Shown one piece after another: positions 50,550-59,995 of a stretch of DNA of 64,000 bases. A program made the position numbers and the translations under genes. The first letter of the stretch is position 1, and each line of letters starts with the position of its first letter. The notes under the pieces were generated by a model. That model worked only from the letters and a program-made list of their open reading frames with translations, was not told the DNA's origin and made no database searches. Source of the DNA: Endozoicomonas acroporae (GTDB lineage: Bacteria > Pseudomonadota > Gammaproteobacteria > Pseudomonadales > Endozoicomonadaceae); assembly GCF_002864045.1 (NCBI RefSeq), contig NZ_PJPV01000044.1:1-64000 (forward strand), given 5' to 3'.

Positions 50550-51665
50550 ATGTCTACTCATTCCGAAAACAGCGGTCTTGAACCGTTTGATAGCCATGAG
50601 CCATTAGAAGGTCATGAGCTCGTGAATAGCGGCCTCACCGGAGAAAGCCCACGGATGAAACCGGAAAACATTATTCCTACCGTGCAAATAGACGGTAGCG
50701 TCAAAATAGAAAGTGGCACCAAATTTGTCAATGACAAAGGTATCACAGCCATTAAAAATGGCATTAAAGCCAGTGCCGGGGGGCAGCATGCCCCGATGCA
50801 GCGGAAACCATCCTGGCTCAGAATAAAAGCAAGTCACGGCACAAAATACAAAGAAGTCAAAAGTACCGTGCATGAGCATAAGCTCAGTACGGTCTGCGAA
50901 GAGGCCATGTGCCCGAATATCAACGAGTGCTGGAGCTCTGGTACTGCAACCATCATGTTGATGGGGGATACCTGCACCCGGGCCTGCCGGTTCTGCGCTG
51001 TGAATACCGGGAATCCCAAAGGGTGGCTGGATCATGATGAACCAGAGCACACCGCTAACTCGGTCAAGCTGATGAATCTGAAATATCTGGTGCTGACCTC
51101 GGTGAACCGGGATGACCTGCCGGATGGTGGAGCCGGACATTACGCTGCGGTGGTTCGCCGGGTTAAAGAAGAAAACCCGGATACAGATGTAGAGGTTCTG
51201 ACACCTGATTTTCTCGGTGTCATGTCCCACGTTGAAAAGGTTGTTGATAGCCCCATAGCGGTCTTTGCCCAGAATGTAGAAACCGTGCGCCGACTGACTC
51301 ACCCCGTGCGTGATCCCAGGGCCAGTTACGAGCAGACACTGGCTGTGCTGGAGCATGCCAAGAAATACCGTCCTGATGTCCTGACGAAAACCAGCCTGAT
51401 GCTAGGGCTCGGTGAAACCGATGATGAGATTCTGGAAGCCATGGATGATCTGAGAGCCATTAATGTGGATATTGTTACCTTTGGCCAGTACCTGCAGCCA
51501 ACGGTTAACCATCTTCCCATTGAGCGTTATGTGACGCCGGAAGAGTTTGAAAAATATCGGCAATGGGGATTGGCAAAAGGGTTTCTTGAAGTCGTATCCG
51601 GTGCGCTGGTGCGATCCAGTTATCGTGCGGAGCAAGTCTTACAGAAGAACAACGTTGGTCTTTGA
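50550..51665 (+). CDS. lipA: Lipoyl synthase
   Basis: 371 residues, about 50 longer than E. coli LipA (321); the extra part is a polar N-terminal extension before [11 protein letters not shown] (residue ~85). Auxiliary cluster [12 protein letters not shown], radical-SAM cluster CTRACRFC, then [74 protein letters not shown], and the C-terminal VRSSYRAEQ. Inserts two sulfurs into protein-bound octanoate. GGGGGAGG precedes ATG. Confidence 0.96.
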   Translation: MSTHSENSGLEPFDSHEPLEGHELVNSGLTGESPRMKPENIIPTVQIDGSVKIESGTKFVNDKGITAIKNGIKASAGGQHAPMQRKPSWLRIKASHGTKYKEVKSTVHEHKLSTVCEEAMCPNINECWSSGTATIMLMGDTCTRACRFCAVNTGNPKGWLDHDEPEHTANSVKLMNLKYLVLTSVNRDDLPDGGAGHYAAVVRRVKEENPDTDVEVLTPDFLGVMSHVEKVVDSPIAVFAQNVETVRRLTHPVRDPRASYEQTLAVLEHAKKYRPDVLTKTSLMLGLGETDDEILEAMDDLRAINVDIVTFGQYLQPTVNHLPIERYVTPEEFEKYRQWGLAKGFLEVVSGALVRSSYRAEQVLQKNNVGL

Positions 51666-51674
51666 TACGAATGG

Positions 51675-51696
51675 GGGGGAGGCAATCTCCCCATCT
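51675..51696 (+). terminator. Hairpin after lipA
   Basis: GGGGAG (51675-51680) and CTCCCC (51686-51691) around a GCAAT loop, followed by CATCTTTG. Lies between converging lipA and the 855-residue gene. Confidence 0.6.
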
Positions 51697-51702
51697 TTGA
51701 CG

Positions 51703-54270
51703 CTATTGCTCTGCGGCCAGTTTTTTCCTTAGTCTTTGAATATCGCCTAACGGGGTTTTTTTTGCGATGCGATGAAGTAACGAGGGTTCGTTTTTTAATC
51801 GAATTCTCCAACTATTAAACTCATTGGCTGTGCTATAAAACTCCCCCGACTTTTGTTTGAGCCTGTTTTTCTCTTTTTGGTCATCACAATCTGTTGCCAT
51901 ATCACCATGTATGTGGCCAATAAGGGATAAAAAAGAACCGGTGACAAATGTCAGTGACAGGCTATGTTCAAATTCGGCTAAATGATGCCTGGCTATAGCG
52001 CAGGGCTGAATGATCCACTGAGCCTTATAGTCGGCTAAATTCTGGTCACAAGGGTGGAGGCAGCATAGCCATCCCAGCGCTTTATCAATAATCAGTTTTC
52101 GAATGGCCAGTTGGTTTTTTGCAATGTCGTCAGATAATAAAACCGTGTCGCAAGCCTTCCGGTCCAGGCCGTAATCAGTTAATGTTTTGCCGGATTGAGC
52201 CAGTATATTTAACTCACCGGACTTCTGTTCTTGTTTGGCTGACGCATTGAAGGCTTCCAGATGTTCAGATCCTTTTGCTATCACTCTGAGGCTCCATAAA
52301 TCCATGTGAGCAAAGCTTGCCTGTTGTATTGTGAGCTGGGTTTCCTGACAGAATTGTTCTAATGCGGCTCGAGCCTGTTCAAAGTCGCTGTTGTGCAATA
52401 ACTGTGTAACGGAGAGGCTGATGTAGGACAGCCGGATTCGAGGGATTGATTTAATGCTTTTCCCTTGAATGGGTTTTTCTTTGATGCTTGTGGAGCACAC
52501 AGGGCTGGTGTTGATAGAACATTGATCTTCGCCAGGGCTTTGTTTTTGATCTTTCAGGTCTCTGGGTAAACTTCCCTGAAATCTTTTTTTACCCTGTATT
52601 TTTGTGGTTTTCTCTTTTCTGGTGGAGCCTGGACGGCGTCGTTGTTTTCTGGATCCCTTTTTTTCGTCAGATGTCGCTTCCAGCGCGAGTGGTTTTGTTT
52701 CGGAGAGTTCCAGTTCATCGATAATTCCCTGAATATATAATGATACGTCTTTGGCATCGATAAAATCATAGTGCTCTATAGCCCTCTGCAAGAGGATAAT
52801 AACTTCCTCTATTGAACCGAGATCATTCTTGCTGTTCTTGATCAGCAGCAAAGCCAGTTGCAGGTTGGCCGCACTGATACCTTGTTGTATGGCCAGTCTG
52901 GAATGGTGAATGGCTTCTTCTAATCGGTTGCTTTGCTCATACACCTTACTGAGTAACCATCGGGCTTCAGGGGCCCGGGATTTTAACAGCTCACTTTCTG
53001 CTTTTTGAGGTTCGTTTTTCAGGTAGTACAAAACTGCGGATAAATAGAGCCTGCTGTCTTTGTTGGGGATATCGATAAGGTGGAAGGTATCTGGACTGAT
53101 CAGAAAATTACAAATAGTATTCAAAACTGGCAGGTGTATTTCTGTTGATGCAATTTCCTGTATTAAAGGTGATACTTTTTTCTTGAATTCGGGGATCTGG
53201 AGGAAACGGATGAGCTGTTCCAATGCTGACAGGCTAATGTCCGGTGAGTTATATGCCAGCTGACCATTTTCACCAAACCGAAACACGTAGAATAATAACG
53301 AATTCGGGTTTAAATCAGGAATGTCTGTTGAATCGGGAATGATAGCAAGATTACTGCATTTTACTTTATTAACCAAATTGAGCGCAGACCCACACAATTC
53401 TGTGATAGTTAAATTTTTTGCGAGCCGTTGTTGCGTGTCTTGATCTTTTTTAAATAATTCGGAGTCATGAATAAATTTAATGACATTGGTTTTTATAGTT
53501 TCAGTATCTCTAAAAAAAAGTATGTATTTTAATGAGTTGGTAATACTTGTGATGATAAATGTGGGCAGTAAGTCTTCATCAAAAGGCTCCATTTTCTGAC
53601 TCTCTAGATCGCAGCAAATGACTCTATGATTAATTTTTGCAAGTGGTATATTGGCCATTTTGTCATTTTCGAAAAAGGATAAAATCCGTTTGCTGATTAA
53701 AATATAGTTGGCTGATTCTATTTCACGTTTAGAGTTTTTTGTCCACTGTAACCAAATAGCCATTAAGAAAAGGTCCTGAATTTGCTCAGGATCGGAAGGC
53801 ATGCAGCTCAGTAAAAAATCAATAGTGTGATTTTCAAACTGTTCAAGATCATCCGCTATGTTTAATAAGCTCTTTGGCAAACTCTCTGGTCTGCATTCCA
53901 CGACTTCCTGTAGCTCCCAGAATTTCACATAAGTAGCCTGGAACTGGTCCAGAAGATGAGAGAGTGTTTCTGCTGATGGTGTTTGAAAATATCGTTTTTC
54001 TCTTTCTAAAGTGACATTGTTCCCTCGATGACACAGCTTTTTTTTCGTTTCCAGTTGTGCTTTCGTGTACTGAACAACCTGATGTTCAGTTGCTTTGACA
54101 GATCGGTTACGTAGATCCAGTGGTTCCTGTGTTTGCCCCTCTTTTGGCAGATGTGCCTTCAAAGTCGTTATCGCTTCAGTTAACGCTAATGCTTCCAGAA
54201 ATGCCCCGTGATCGTTTGAGGTTTGAGGGACAAACGGTAGATGAGGGGAGAGGTTATAAGAGTTTGCCAT
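51703..54270 (-). CDS. Unknown 855-residue repeat-helix protein
   Basis: No signal peptide or membrane segment. Mostly helical; residues ~400-490 look like TPR/Sel1-type repeats (ARWLLSKVYEQSNRLEEAIHHSRLAIQQGISAANLQLALLLIKNS). A strongly basic linker (EKKGSRKQRRRPGSTRKEKTTK, about 540-560) divides this from a second helical part (~600-855). AT-rich compared with neighbouring genes, suggesting acquisition. I do not recognise a family. A cytoplasmic scaffold or a translocated host-interaction protein are both possible; neither is proven. Confidence 0.75.
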   Translation of the reverse strand: MANSYNLSPHLPFVPQTSNDHGAFLEALALTEAITTLKAHLPKEGQTQEPLDLRNRSVKATEHQVVQYTKAQLETKKKLCHRGNNVTLEREKRYFQTPSAETLSHLLDQFQATYVKFWELQEVVECRPESLPKSLLNIADDLEQFENHTIDFLLSCMPSDPEQIQDLFLMAIWLQWTKNSKREIESANYILISKRILSFFENDKMANIPLAKINHRVICCDLESQKMEPFDEDLLPTFIITSITNSLKYILFFRDTETIKTNVIKFIHDSELFKKDQDTQQRLAKNLTITELCGSALNLVNKVKCSNLAIIPDSTDIPDLNPNSLLFYVFRFGENGQLAYNSPDISLSALEQLIRFLQIPEFKKKVSPLIQEIASTEIHLPVLNTICNFLISPDTFHLIDIPNKDSRLYLSAVLYYLKNEPQKAESELLKSRAPEARWLLSKVYEQSNRLEEAIHHSRLAIQQGISAANLQLALLLIKNSKNDLGSIEEVIILLQRAIEHYDFIDAKDVSLYIQGIIDELELSETKPLALEATSDEKKGSRKQRRRPGSTRKEKTTKIQGKKRFQGSLPRDLKDQKQSPGEDQCSINTSPVCSTSIKEKPIQGKSIKSIPRIRLSYISLSVTQLLHNSDFEQARAALEQFCQETQLTIQQASFAHMDLWSLRVIAKGSEHLEAFNASAKQEQKSGELNILAQSGKTLTDYGLDRKACDTVLLSDDIAKNQLAIRKLIIDKALGWLCCLHPCDQNLADYKAQWIIQPCAIARHHLAEFEHSLSLTFVTGSFLSLIGHIHGDMATDCDDQKEKNRLKQKSGEFYSTANEFNSWRIRLKNEPSLLHRIAKKTPLGDIQRLRKKLAAEQ

Positions 54271-54680
54271 CGGTTTGGGTCTAGCGTCAGGGGTTGAATT
54301 GCAGTTGAACTGTATGTTTAGACCACGGCAATAACGTTAAGTTCGGTAATGATGCTTTAAACAAAAAGCTACGATTTACTGGTAGGCTTCAGGGGGCTAC
54401 TCACTTAAGATGTGTTTCCTGAAACTACGGCCTTCGCAATGCTTGCTTGATATTCATAAGTAGTTGGTCAACCACTTATGGTAAGGTGTTTGCTATTGCT
54501 CTTATGCCTCTGAGTAATAGCCGCTTTCCCGTCCCTACTGTTCTGTGGGCCAGAGCAGGGTAGAATATTCGCTGTTTTACCATGGGTATTTGTCACTAAT
54601 GACTGAACATCCGATAGCCAGCGGCATTGAGTGCCGCCTGACTGAAGGGATGACTGCGGCAGGAATTCAGCTTTAACACT
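54271..54680. other. 410-base spacer with a collapsed palindrome
   Basis: Divergent spacer between the 855-residue gene and the DUF3581 gene. Apart from the palindrome at 54455-54480 I see no coding sequence; a minus-strand ORF covering 54468-54791 overlaps the DUF3581 start and is rejected. Confidence 0.5.
54455..54480. repeat. 26-bp palindrome related to the TAAGTAGTT element
   Basis: CATAAGTAGTTG (54455-54466) and CAACCACTTATG (54469-54480), one mismatch, 2-base centre. Its halves match the outer ends of the element at 49307-49471 (TAAGTAGTTGG). Looks like the two ends joined after loss of the centre. Confidence 0.65.
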
Positions 54681-55391
54681 ATGTTTATTGATCAATACTG
54701 TACCTCTCTGGCAGACAACCGCTTTTCCTTTACCCGCGAACAGGCCAGCCAGTTTGCGAAGCGCATTGCCAATGATTTTAACCCTCTGCATGATGTGGAT
54801 AACTCCCGCTTCTGCGTTCCGGGTGATCTGCTATTTGCCAAAATCCTGCTGAGCGAAGGCCTGTATAGCGATATGCGTGTCACTTTCAATGGTATGGTCA
54901 CCGACGGTGTTGAGCTGGAAATCTGTACCAACGATAAAGGGCATAAGAGCATTTATGATCTTTCCGGCAAGCTGTATCTGGATATTGAGCGCCACGGAGC
55001 CTGCAGCCACGATACGTTGATGATTGAGCAGCTGGTGCGCAGTTATGTGGCTTTCTCCGGTGAGAGTTTCCCCAATGTCTTTGTGCCGCTGATGAAATCC
55101 CATGGGGTAATGATCAATGCCGTCAAACCGCTGGTCATCTACGACAGCATGACCTTGAAAATGGCCCGTGTTGACCTGGTAAATCCGCACCTGGAAGCAG
55201 CAGGCGCGACTCTGGACGTTAATGGCAAGCGCGGTAAGGTAACGCTTAACTTTGTTTACCGTGAAAATGGCGATGTGGTGGGCATGGGGGAGAAAACCAT
55301 GATTCTCTCCGGCTTGCGGCCCTATGACCAGGAAGCCATTGATATCATGATTGAAAAGCACAGCGCCCGGCAGCACCAGTTTGCCGGCTGA
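54681..55391 (+). CDS. DUF3581 family protein
   Basis: 236 residues. FSFTREQASQFAKRIANDFNPLHDVDNSRFCVPGDLLFAKIL is the family hallmark and also resembles the MaoC/hotdog dehydratase active-site region (NPLHxD). The remainder has the alternating strands expected of a hotdog fold (MRVTFNGMV, KVTLNFVYRENGDVVGMGEKTMIL). Widespread in marine Gammaproteobacteria, function unknown. Cytoplasmic, single gene. Confidence 0.85.
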   Translation: MFIDQYCTSLADNRFSFTREQASQFAKRIANDFNPLHDVDNSRFCVPGDLLFAKILLSEGLYSDMRVTFNGMVTDGVELEICTNDKGHKSIYDLSGKLYLDIERHGACSHDTLMIEQLVRSYVAFSGESFPNVFVPLMKSHGVMINAVKPLVIYDSMTLKMARVDLVNPHLEAAGATLDVNGKRGKVTLNFVYRENGDVVGMGEKTMILSGLRPYDQEAIDIMIEKHSARQHQFAG

Positions 55392-55656
55392 GCGTCTTTT
55401 TTTAATGGCCACTTTTCAATGATTACGTCTTATTTTCTGTGATGACTTTGAAGCGTGGATTCGATTCCGGTTTTTCTAGTGGTATTGCCACATAGTCAGA
55501 CAAATCGCCTGAATTTTGATATTCTAACCGGCCGCCATCGGATGGTGATGAAAAACCCGTCAGCAATGGAGTGCAGTGGCTTTCTAAACGTTACCGGGTA
55601 CAGACGAAGCAAGAATAAAACCATTTGCCATTGACCGTTAGTAGAGGGACTGTTTC

Positions 55657-57498
55657 ATGCCAGCCTATCGCTCCAGAACATCCACCCATGGCCGTAATAT
55701 GGCCGGAGCCCGTGCGCTATGGCGGGCAACAGGTATGAACGATGGGGATTTCAACAAACCCATTATTGCTGTCGCTAACTCATTTACCCAGTTCGTGCCT
55801 GGCCATGTTCATTTGCAGGACATGGGGCAACTGGTTTGCCGTGAAATTGAGCAGCATGGCGGTGTGGCGAAAGAGTTCAACACCATTGCCGTGGATGATG
55901 GCATTGCCATGGGGCACGATGGCATGCTCTATTCCCTGCCCAGCCGGGACATCATCGCTGACTCTGTGGAATATATGGTCAATGCCCACACAGCCGATGC
56001 GCTGGTCTGTATTTCCAACTGTGACAAAATCACCCCGGGTATGTTGATGGCGGCCATGCGCCTGAATATCCCGGTGGTTTTTGTGTCAGGTGGGCCAATG
56101 GAAGCGGGTAAAACCAAACTGTCACAACATGGGCTTGACCTGGTTGATGCCATGGTGATCGCCGCTTCAGATGCCGATGATGAAACCGTTGCCGAGTATG
56201 AGCGTTCAGCCTGTCCAACCTGTGGTTCCTGCTCAGGGATGTTTACCGCCAACTCCATGAATTGTCTGACGGAAGCGCTGGGTCTTTCCCTGCCGGGCAA
56301 TGGTTCCATGCTGGCTACTCATGCTGACCGTGAGCAGCTGTTTCTGGAAGCAGCTCGCCGTATTGTTGACATCACCCGGCGTTATTATGAACACGACGAT
56401 GAGAGTGTACTGCCCAGATCCATTGCCAGTTTCAAGGCGTTTGAAAATGCCATGAGTCTGGACATCGCCATGGGTGGATCGACCAATACCATCCTGCATC
56501 TGCTGGCGGCTGCCCAGGAAGGTGGCATACCTTTCGATATGCGTAATATTGACGAGTTATCCCGTCGGATTCCCCAGTTATGCAAAGTGGCACCCAACAC
56601 CCCGAAATACCATATGGAGGATGTGCACCGGGCGGGTGGGGTGATGGGTATCCTTGGTGAGCTGGATCGTGCCGGATTATTGCACAATGATATTCCCATG
56701 GTGCACAGCGCCACCGTCAGTGAAGCCCTGTCCCGTTGGGATATTATCCAAACCCGTGATGAGTCGGTAACAACGTTCTTTAAGGCCGGTCCTGCCGGTA
56801 TTCGTACGACAGAAGCCTTCAGTCAGGATTATCGCTGGGAGACACTGGATGATGACCGGGCAGAAGGCTGTATTCGCTCACTGGAACATGCTTTCAGTAC
56901 TGAAGGGGGGCTTGCAGTGCTTTATGGCAACATTGCCGCCGATGGCTGTGTCGTCAAAACCTCGGGTGTTGATGATGATAACCTGGTCTTCGAAGGTCCG
57001 GCCCATATCTGTGAAAGTCAGGAGGACGCGGTCAACGCTATTCTGGAAGACCGGGTGCAGCCGGGAGAGGTGGTGATTGTTCGCTACGAAGGGCCAAAAG
57101 GTGGGCCGGGTATGCAGGAAATGCTCTACCCCACCAGTTATCTGAAATCGAAAGGACTGGGTAAGGCCTGTGCGCTGCTGACGGATGGACGCTTTTCCGG
57201 GGGGACTTCCGGACTCTCCATTGGTCATGCTTCTCCTGAGGCCGCATCCGGTGGTGCTATTGGTCTGGTGGAAAATGGGGATATCATTCGGATAGATATT
57301 CCCAGCCGAAGCATTAATGTCCAGTTGACCGAAGACCAGCTGGCCGTCAGACGGGCAGCCATGGAGGCCCGGGGGAAAGCTGCCTGGCAGCCGGTTAAGC
57401 CCAGGCCAAGAAGGGTCTCCACGGCGCTTAAAGCTTATGCCCGTATGGTCACCAGTGCAGATAAGGGTGCCGTTCGGGATTTGAGCCTTTTTGACTGA
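55657..57498 (+). CDS. ilvD: Dihydroxy-acid dehydratase
   Basis: 613 residues, the E. coli size. Iron-sulfur ligands lie in [22 protein letters not shown] and [20 protein letters not shown]. Further marks: [72 protein letters not shown]. Dehydrates dihydroxy acids in valine/isoleucine synthesis with an oxygen-labile Fe-S cluster. AGAGGG precedes ATG. Its stop codon lies within the repeat arm 57494-57541. Confidence 0.97.
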   Translation: MPAYRSRTSTHGRNMAGARALWRATGMNDGDFNKPIIAVANSFTQFVPGHVHLQDMGQLVCREIEQHGGVAKEFNTIAVDDGIAMGHDGMLYSLPSRDIIADSVEYMVNAHTADALVCISNCDKITPGMLMAAMRLNIPVVFVSGGPMEAGKTKLSQHGLDLVDAMVIAASDADDETVAEYERSACPTCGSCSGMFTANSMNCLTEALGLSLPGNGSMLATHADREQLFLEAARRIVDITRRYYEHDDESVLPRSIASFKAFENAMSLDIAMGGSTNTILHLLAAAQEGGIPFDMRNIDELSRRIPQLCKVAPNTPKYHMEDVHRAGGVMGILGELDRAGLLHNDIPMVHSATVSEALSRWDIIQTRDESVTTFFKAGPAGIRTTEAFSQDYRWETLDDDRAEGCIRSLEHAFSTEGGLAVLYGNIAADGCVVKTSGVDDDNLVFEGPAHICESQEDAVNAILEDRVQPGEVVIVRYEGPKGGPGMQEMLYPTSYLKSKGLGKACALLTDGRFSGGTSGLSIGHASPEAASGGAIGLVENGDIIRIDIPSRSINVQLTEDQLAVRRAAMEARGKAAWQPVKPRPRRVSTALKAYARMVTSADKGAVRDLSLFD

Positions 57499-57541
57499 TC
57501 ACTTGGTCAGAAAAATAGGATTCCATCTGGTTAACTACTTA
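57494..57541. repeat. Solo arm of the TAAGTAGTT element
   Basis: 48 bases aligning without gaps to the right arm 49424-49471 (both begin ACTGA and end TTAACTACTTA). It exactly bridges converging ilvD and the LysE-type gene: the ilvD TGA (57496-57498) and the lysE-type TAA (57539-57541) both lie inside it. Confidence 0.85.
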
Positions 57542-58153
57542 CATACACACAATACGAAGAGCCACCAGAATCAGCAGGATGCCACACAGCCGGTTGATCA
57601 GCGTGGCTCTTTTTCGTAGCGCTGGCAGCACTTTGCCATGGCCTGCTACTGAGGCAACCAGGCAATACCAGACGCCATCGCAGAGTGTGGCAATGGATGC
57701 CATCAGTATCTGAGTCATTACCGTGGAATCAGGCGTTACAAACTGGCTGAACAGCGCCAGGAAAAATACGGCAATCTTGGGGTTCAGGAAAGAGACCAGA
57801 AAGCCGTCAATTGCCGCCTGTTTCAGGCTCAGCTGTTGCTGTAACTGATGCTGGTCGTTAATTAATGAGGATGCACAGGTAATGGCCTTATACCCCATCC
57901 AGGCCAGATAGGCAGAACCGGCATAGGTAATGAATTTATAGAGCCAGGGCGTTTCAGTAATCACAACACCGATACCCGCCGCCACCAGAAAAGCATAAAT
58001 GCCAATCCCCAGGGCATGGGAAATCGAGGTAACCAGCCCATGGAGCCTGGAACCCTGCACGGTACTTTTCATGACGGCCGCCAGACTTGGGCCCGGTGAG
58101 ATGGTGCCAAGCGCACAAATGGCCAGAATGGATAACCAGGATGATGCTGTCAT
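57539..58153 (-). CDS. LysE/RhtB-family amino-acid exporter
   Basis: 204 residues with six hydrophobic segments. ILAICALGTISPGPSLAAVMKSTVQGSRLHGLVTSISHALGIGIYAFL carries the family's GPS motif near residue 21. GSAYLAWMGYKAIT and QAAIDGFLVSFLNPKIAVFFLALFSQFVTP are also typical. An inner-membrane exporter of amino acids or their derivatives; substrate not readable. Its stop codon is provided by the repeat arm shared with ilvD. Confidence 0.9.
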   Translation of the reverse strand: MTASSWLSILAICALGTISPGPSLAAVMKSTVQGSRLHGLVTSISHALGIGIYAFLVAAGIGVVITETPWLYKFITYAGSAYLAWMGYKAITCASSLINDQHQLQQQLSLKQAAIDGFLVSFLNPKIAVFFLALFSQFVTPDSTVMTQILMASIATLCDGVWYCLVASVAGHGKVLPALRKRATLINRLCGILLILVALRIVCM

Positions 58154-58221
58154 TGCACTACTACTTTTGTGTGTTGTGATGTTGTATTGGCTGCGAAGTA
58201 TAGTGCTTTGCCAGCGATCTT

Positions 58222-58659
58222 TTAATTAACTTTGCTGGTTCTGTCCGGTTTGGCAAGGACATCCCTGGCTTTTTCCAGCGCGGCATACTCATCAATAAAC
58301 CAGCCGACACAGCGTTCAGTGCTAATCGGCACCCCTGACTCATTAATGGGCTGATAAACGATCCACCACCGCTCTTCTGGCCGGGGGTCGTTGTATACAA
58401 AGACATATTTCATATCGCCCCGGTCAGTAATGGAGACCATTACCTTATCGTAGGGGGTATACGGACACACGTCTTCCATCAAAAACACATAAGTAGGCCT
58501 GCCCTGATTGAACTCAATGTACTGAAACTCCTTTATCCGGCGAAAGGTATCCAGTGCCTTTTCAATATCCGAATTCATCAGGTAGCCGGGAATATTGTTG
58601 TTATCCCACCAGAATTTGCCGTCCAGTGATGGCTTTTTAACAAGAAAAGATCTGTTCAT
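58222..58659 (-). CDS. Hypothetical protein, ~145 aa
   Basis: Start MNRSFLVKKP chosen because AAGGGA lies 9 bases upstream (an earlier ATG at 58680 has none). Mixed alpha/beta, soluble, rich in aromatic residues (DGKFWWDNNNIPGY, RWWIVYQPI, CVGWFIDEYAALEKARDVL). No motif I can name and no signal peptide. Single gene between the LysE-type exporter and a repeat cluster. Confidence 0.6.
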   Translation of the reverse strand: MNRSFLVKKPSLDGKFWWDNNNIPGYLMNSDIEKALDTFRRIKEFQYIEFNQGRPTYVFLMEDVCPYTPYDKVMVSITDRGDMKYVFVYNDPRPEERWWIVYQPINESGVPISTERCVGWFIDEYAALEKARDVLAKPDRTSKVN

Positions 58660-58737
58660 ACTGCATAGTCCCTTAAACATTGTTTTAACTTTTAGACCGT
58701 GCGTACCAGATTAGGTTCCATGTCATGTTCGCCGACA

Positions 58738-58925
58738 GCTCCTAGTGCATGGTTTCAATAAGTTTGACGTGCACAATCTCCGTTCACCCTGAGCGGAGTC
58801 GAAGGGTGCTTGGCACGATCTATCAGAGTCCGGAGTTTCCGCCTTTAGGCCCTATGGGTCCTTCGACAGGCTCAGGACGAACGGAGTGCGGAGGCACGAC
58901 AACCCGTCAAACTCATTGAAATCAT
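58738..58925. repeat. Dispersed CCTTCGAC...GCTCAGG repeats, two facing units
   Basis: Unit at 58738-58808 matches 18353-18428 in reverse complement (core TTCACCCTGAGCGGAGTCGA). A second, direct-oriented variant at 58858-58925 contains TCCTTCGACAGGCTCAGGAC and the shared GTCAAACTCATTGAAAT stretch. The two units face each other. Located downstream of holA. Confidence 0.8.
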
Positions 58926-58945
58926 TTACTAGCTACTTTCTGGAG

Positions 58946-59995
58946 TCAGTTGATGACCTGAATGGGGGGTAAACCTGCCAGATTCAGGGTCAGGGTCAGC
59001 AGTTTATCCCAGGCGTTACCTTTCTCTAACCCTTTGATACAACGATCAATCTTTCCTGTATCCAGCAGCATCTGACGCAGGTTTCGCTCGCTGCTCCGGC
59101 GAATGGCCTTTTCCAGCAATGCTGTCCTGCGCTTGAGCATAAATGGCACGAACCCCAGCGCCTTAGCGGATTGTTCAATGGCCAGATCCCTTGCCATCCC
59201 CCGGGATAGCTGTCGGCTGAGATGGCTAAGCAGGCGTATCTCCCTGGCCAGAGCCCAGAGAATGATCGGAGGCTCAATGCCTTCACCTTTCAGAATGCCC
59301 AGGATGCGCACACACTGCTTGATATTGCCTTCCAGGGCGCTGTCCAGCAGTTGGAACACATCATATCGGGCACTGTCCGACACCGCTTCTCGCACAGTAG
59401 CTTCATCAATGGTTTTGTCCCTGGCCAGAAGCTTGAGCTTTTCCAGTTCCTGGGATGCCGCCAGAAGATTCCCCTCCACACGCTCGGCAATCAGGCTCAG
59501 GGCATCCGGGGTTGCCCGGTAGCCATCCACTTTAAGCTGTTGAGCAAGCCAGCCTGGTAGCTGTCCGGATTCGATTGGCCAGATGGGAATAAATACTCCG
59601 GCCTGTTCCAGCGCCTTGAACCATTTTGATTTTTGCAGGGTATTATCCAGACGATCCGTGATCAGCAGCAGCAGATTGTCCGGTGAGGGGTGGCTGAGGT
59701 ATTCCAGCAGCGCTTTACTGCCTGCATCTCCGGGCTTGCCATTGGGTATTCGCAGCTCAAGAATCTGCTTCTGGGCAAACAGCGACAGGCTGTTGGCCGT
59801 GCTGAGGAAATCCGCCCAGTCAAAGCCGTTTTCAACATGATAAACATGGCGCTCGGAAAACCCTGCGTTCCTGGCATATTGGCGGATCTGATCACAGCAC
59901 CGGGCAACCTGAAGCGGTTCATCACCACTGACGATGTAGACAGGTACCAGCTGTTTCTTCAGCTGTGCGCCCAGTTGGTCAATACGAAGCTTCAA
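58946..59995 (-). CDS. holA: DNA polymerase III delta subunit
   Basis: 349 residues. LVPVYIVSGDEPLQVARCCDQIRQYA, FSERHVYHVENGFDWADFLSTANSLSLFAQKQILELRIPNGKPGDAGSKALLEYL, ADFLSTANSLSLF for the clamp-contact region, RVEGNLLAASQELEKLKLLA, and a C-terminal helical domain (YDVFQLLDSALEGNIKQCVRIL, ILWALAREIRLLSHL). It opens the beta sliding clamp as part of the clamp loader. The ATG overlaps the lptE stop (ATGA). Confidence 0.95.
   Translation of the reverse strand: MKLRIDQLGAQLKKQLVPVYIVSGDEPLQVARCCDQIRQYARNAGFSERHVYHVENGFDWADFLSTANSLSLFAQKQILELRIPNGKPGDAGSKALLEYLSHPSPDNLLLLITDRLDNTLQKSKWFKALEQAGVFIPIWPIESGQLPGWLAQQLKVDGYRATPDALSLIAERVEGNLLAASQELEKLKLLARDKTIDEATVREAVSDSARYDVFQLLDSALEGNIKQCVRILGILKGEGIEPPIILWALAREIRLLSHLSRQLSRGMARDLAIEQSAKALGFVPFMLKRRTALLEKAIRRSSERNLRQMLLDTGKIDRCIKGLEKGNAWDKLLTLTLNLAGLPPIQVIN

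Noticed and set aside
54468..54791. 107-codon minus-strand ORF in the spacer before DUF3581
   Set aside because: Runs into the repeat palindrome and the DUF3581 start; no motif or ribosome site; probably chance.
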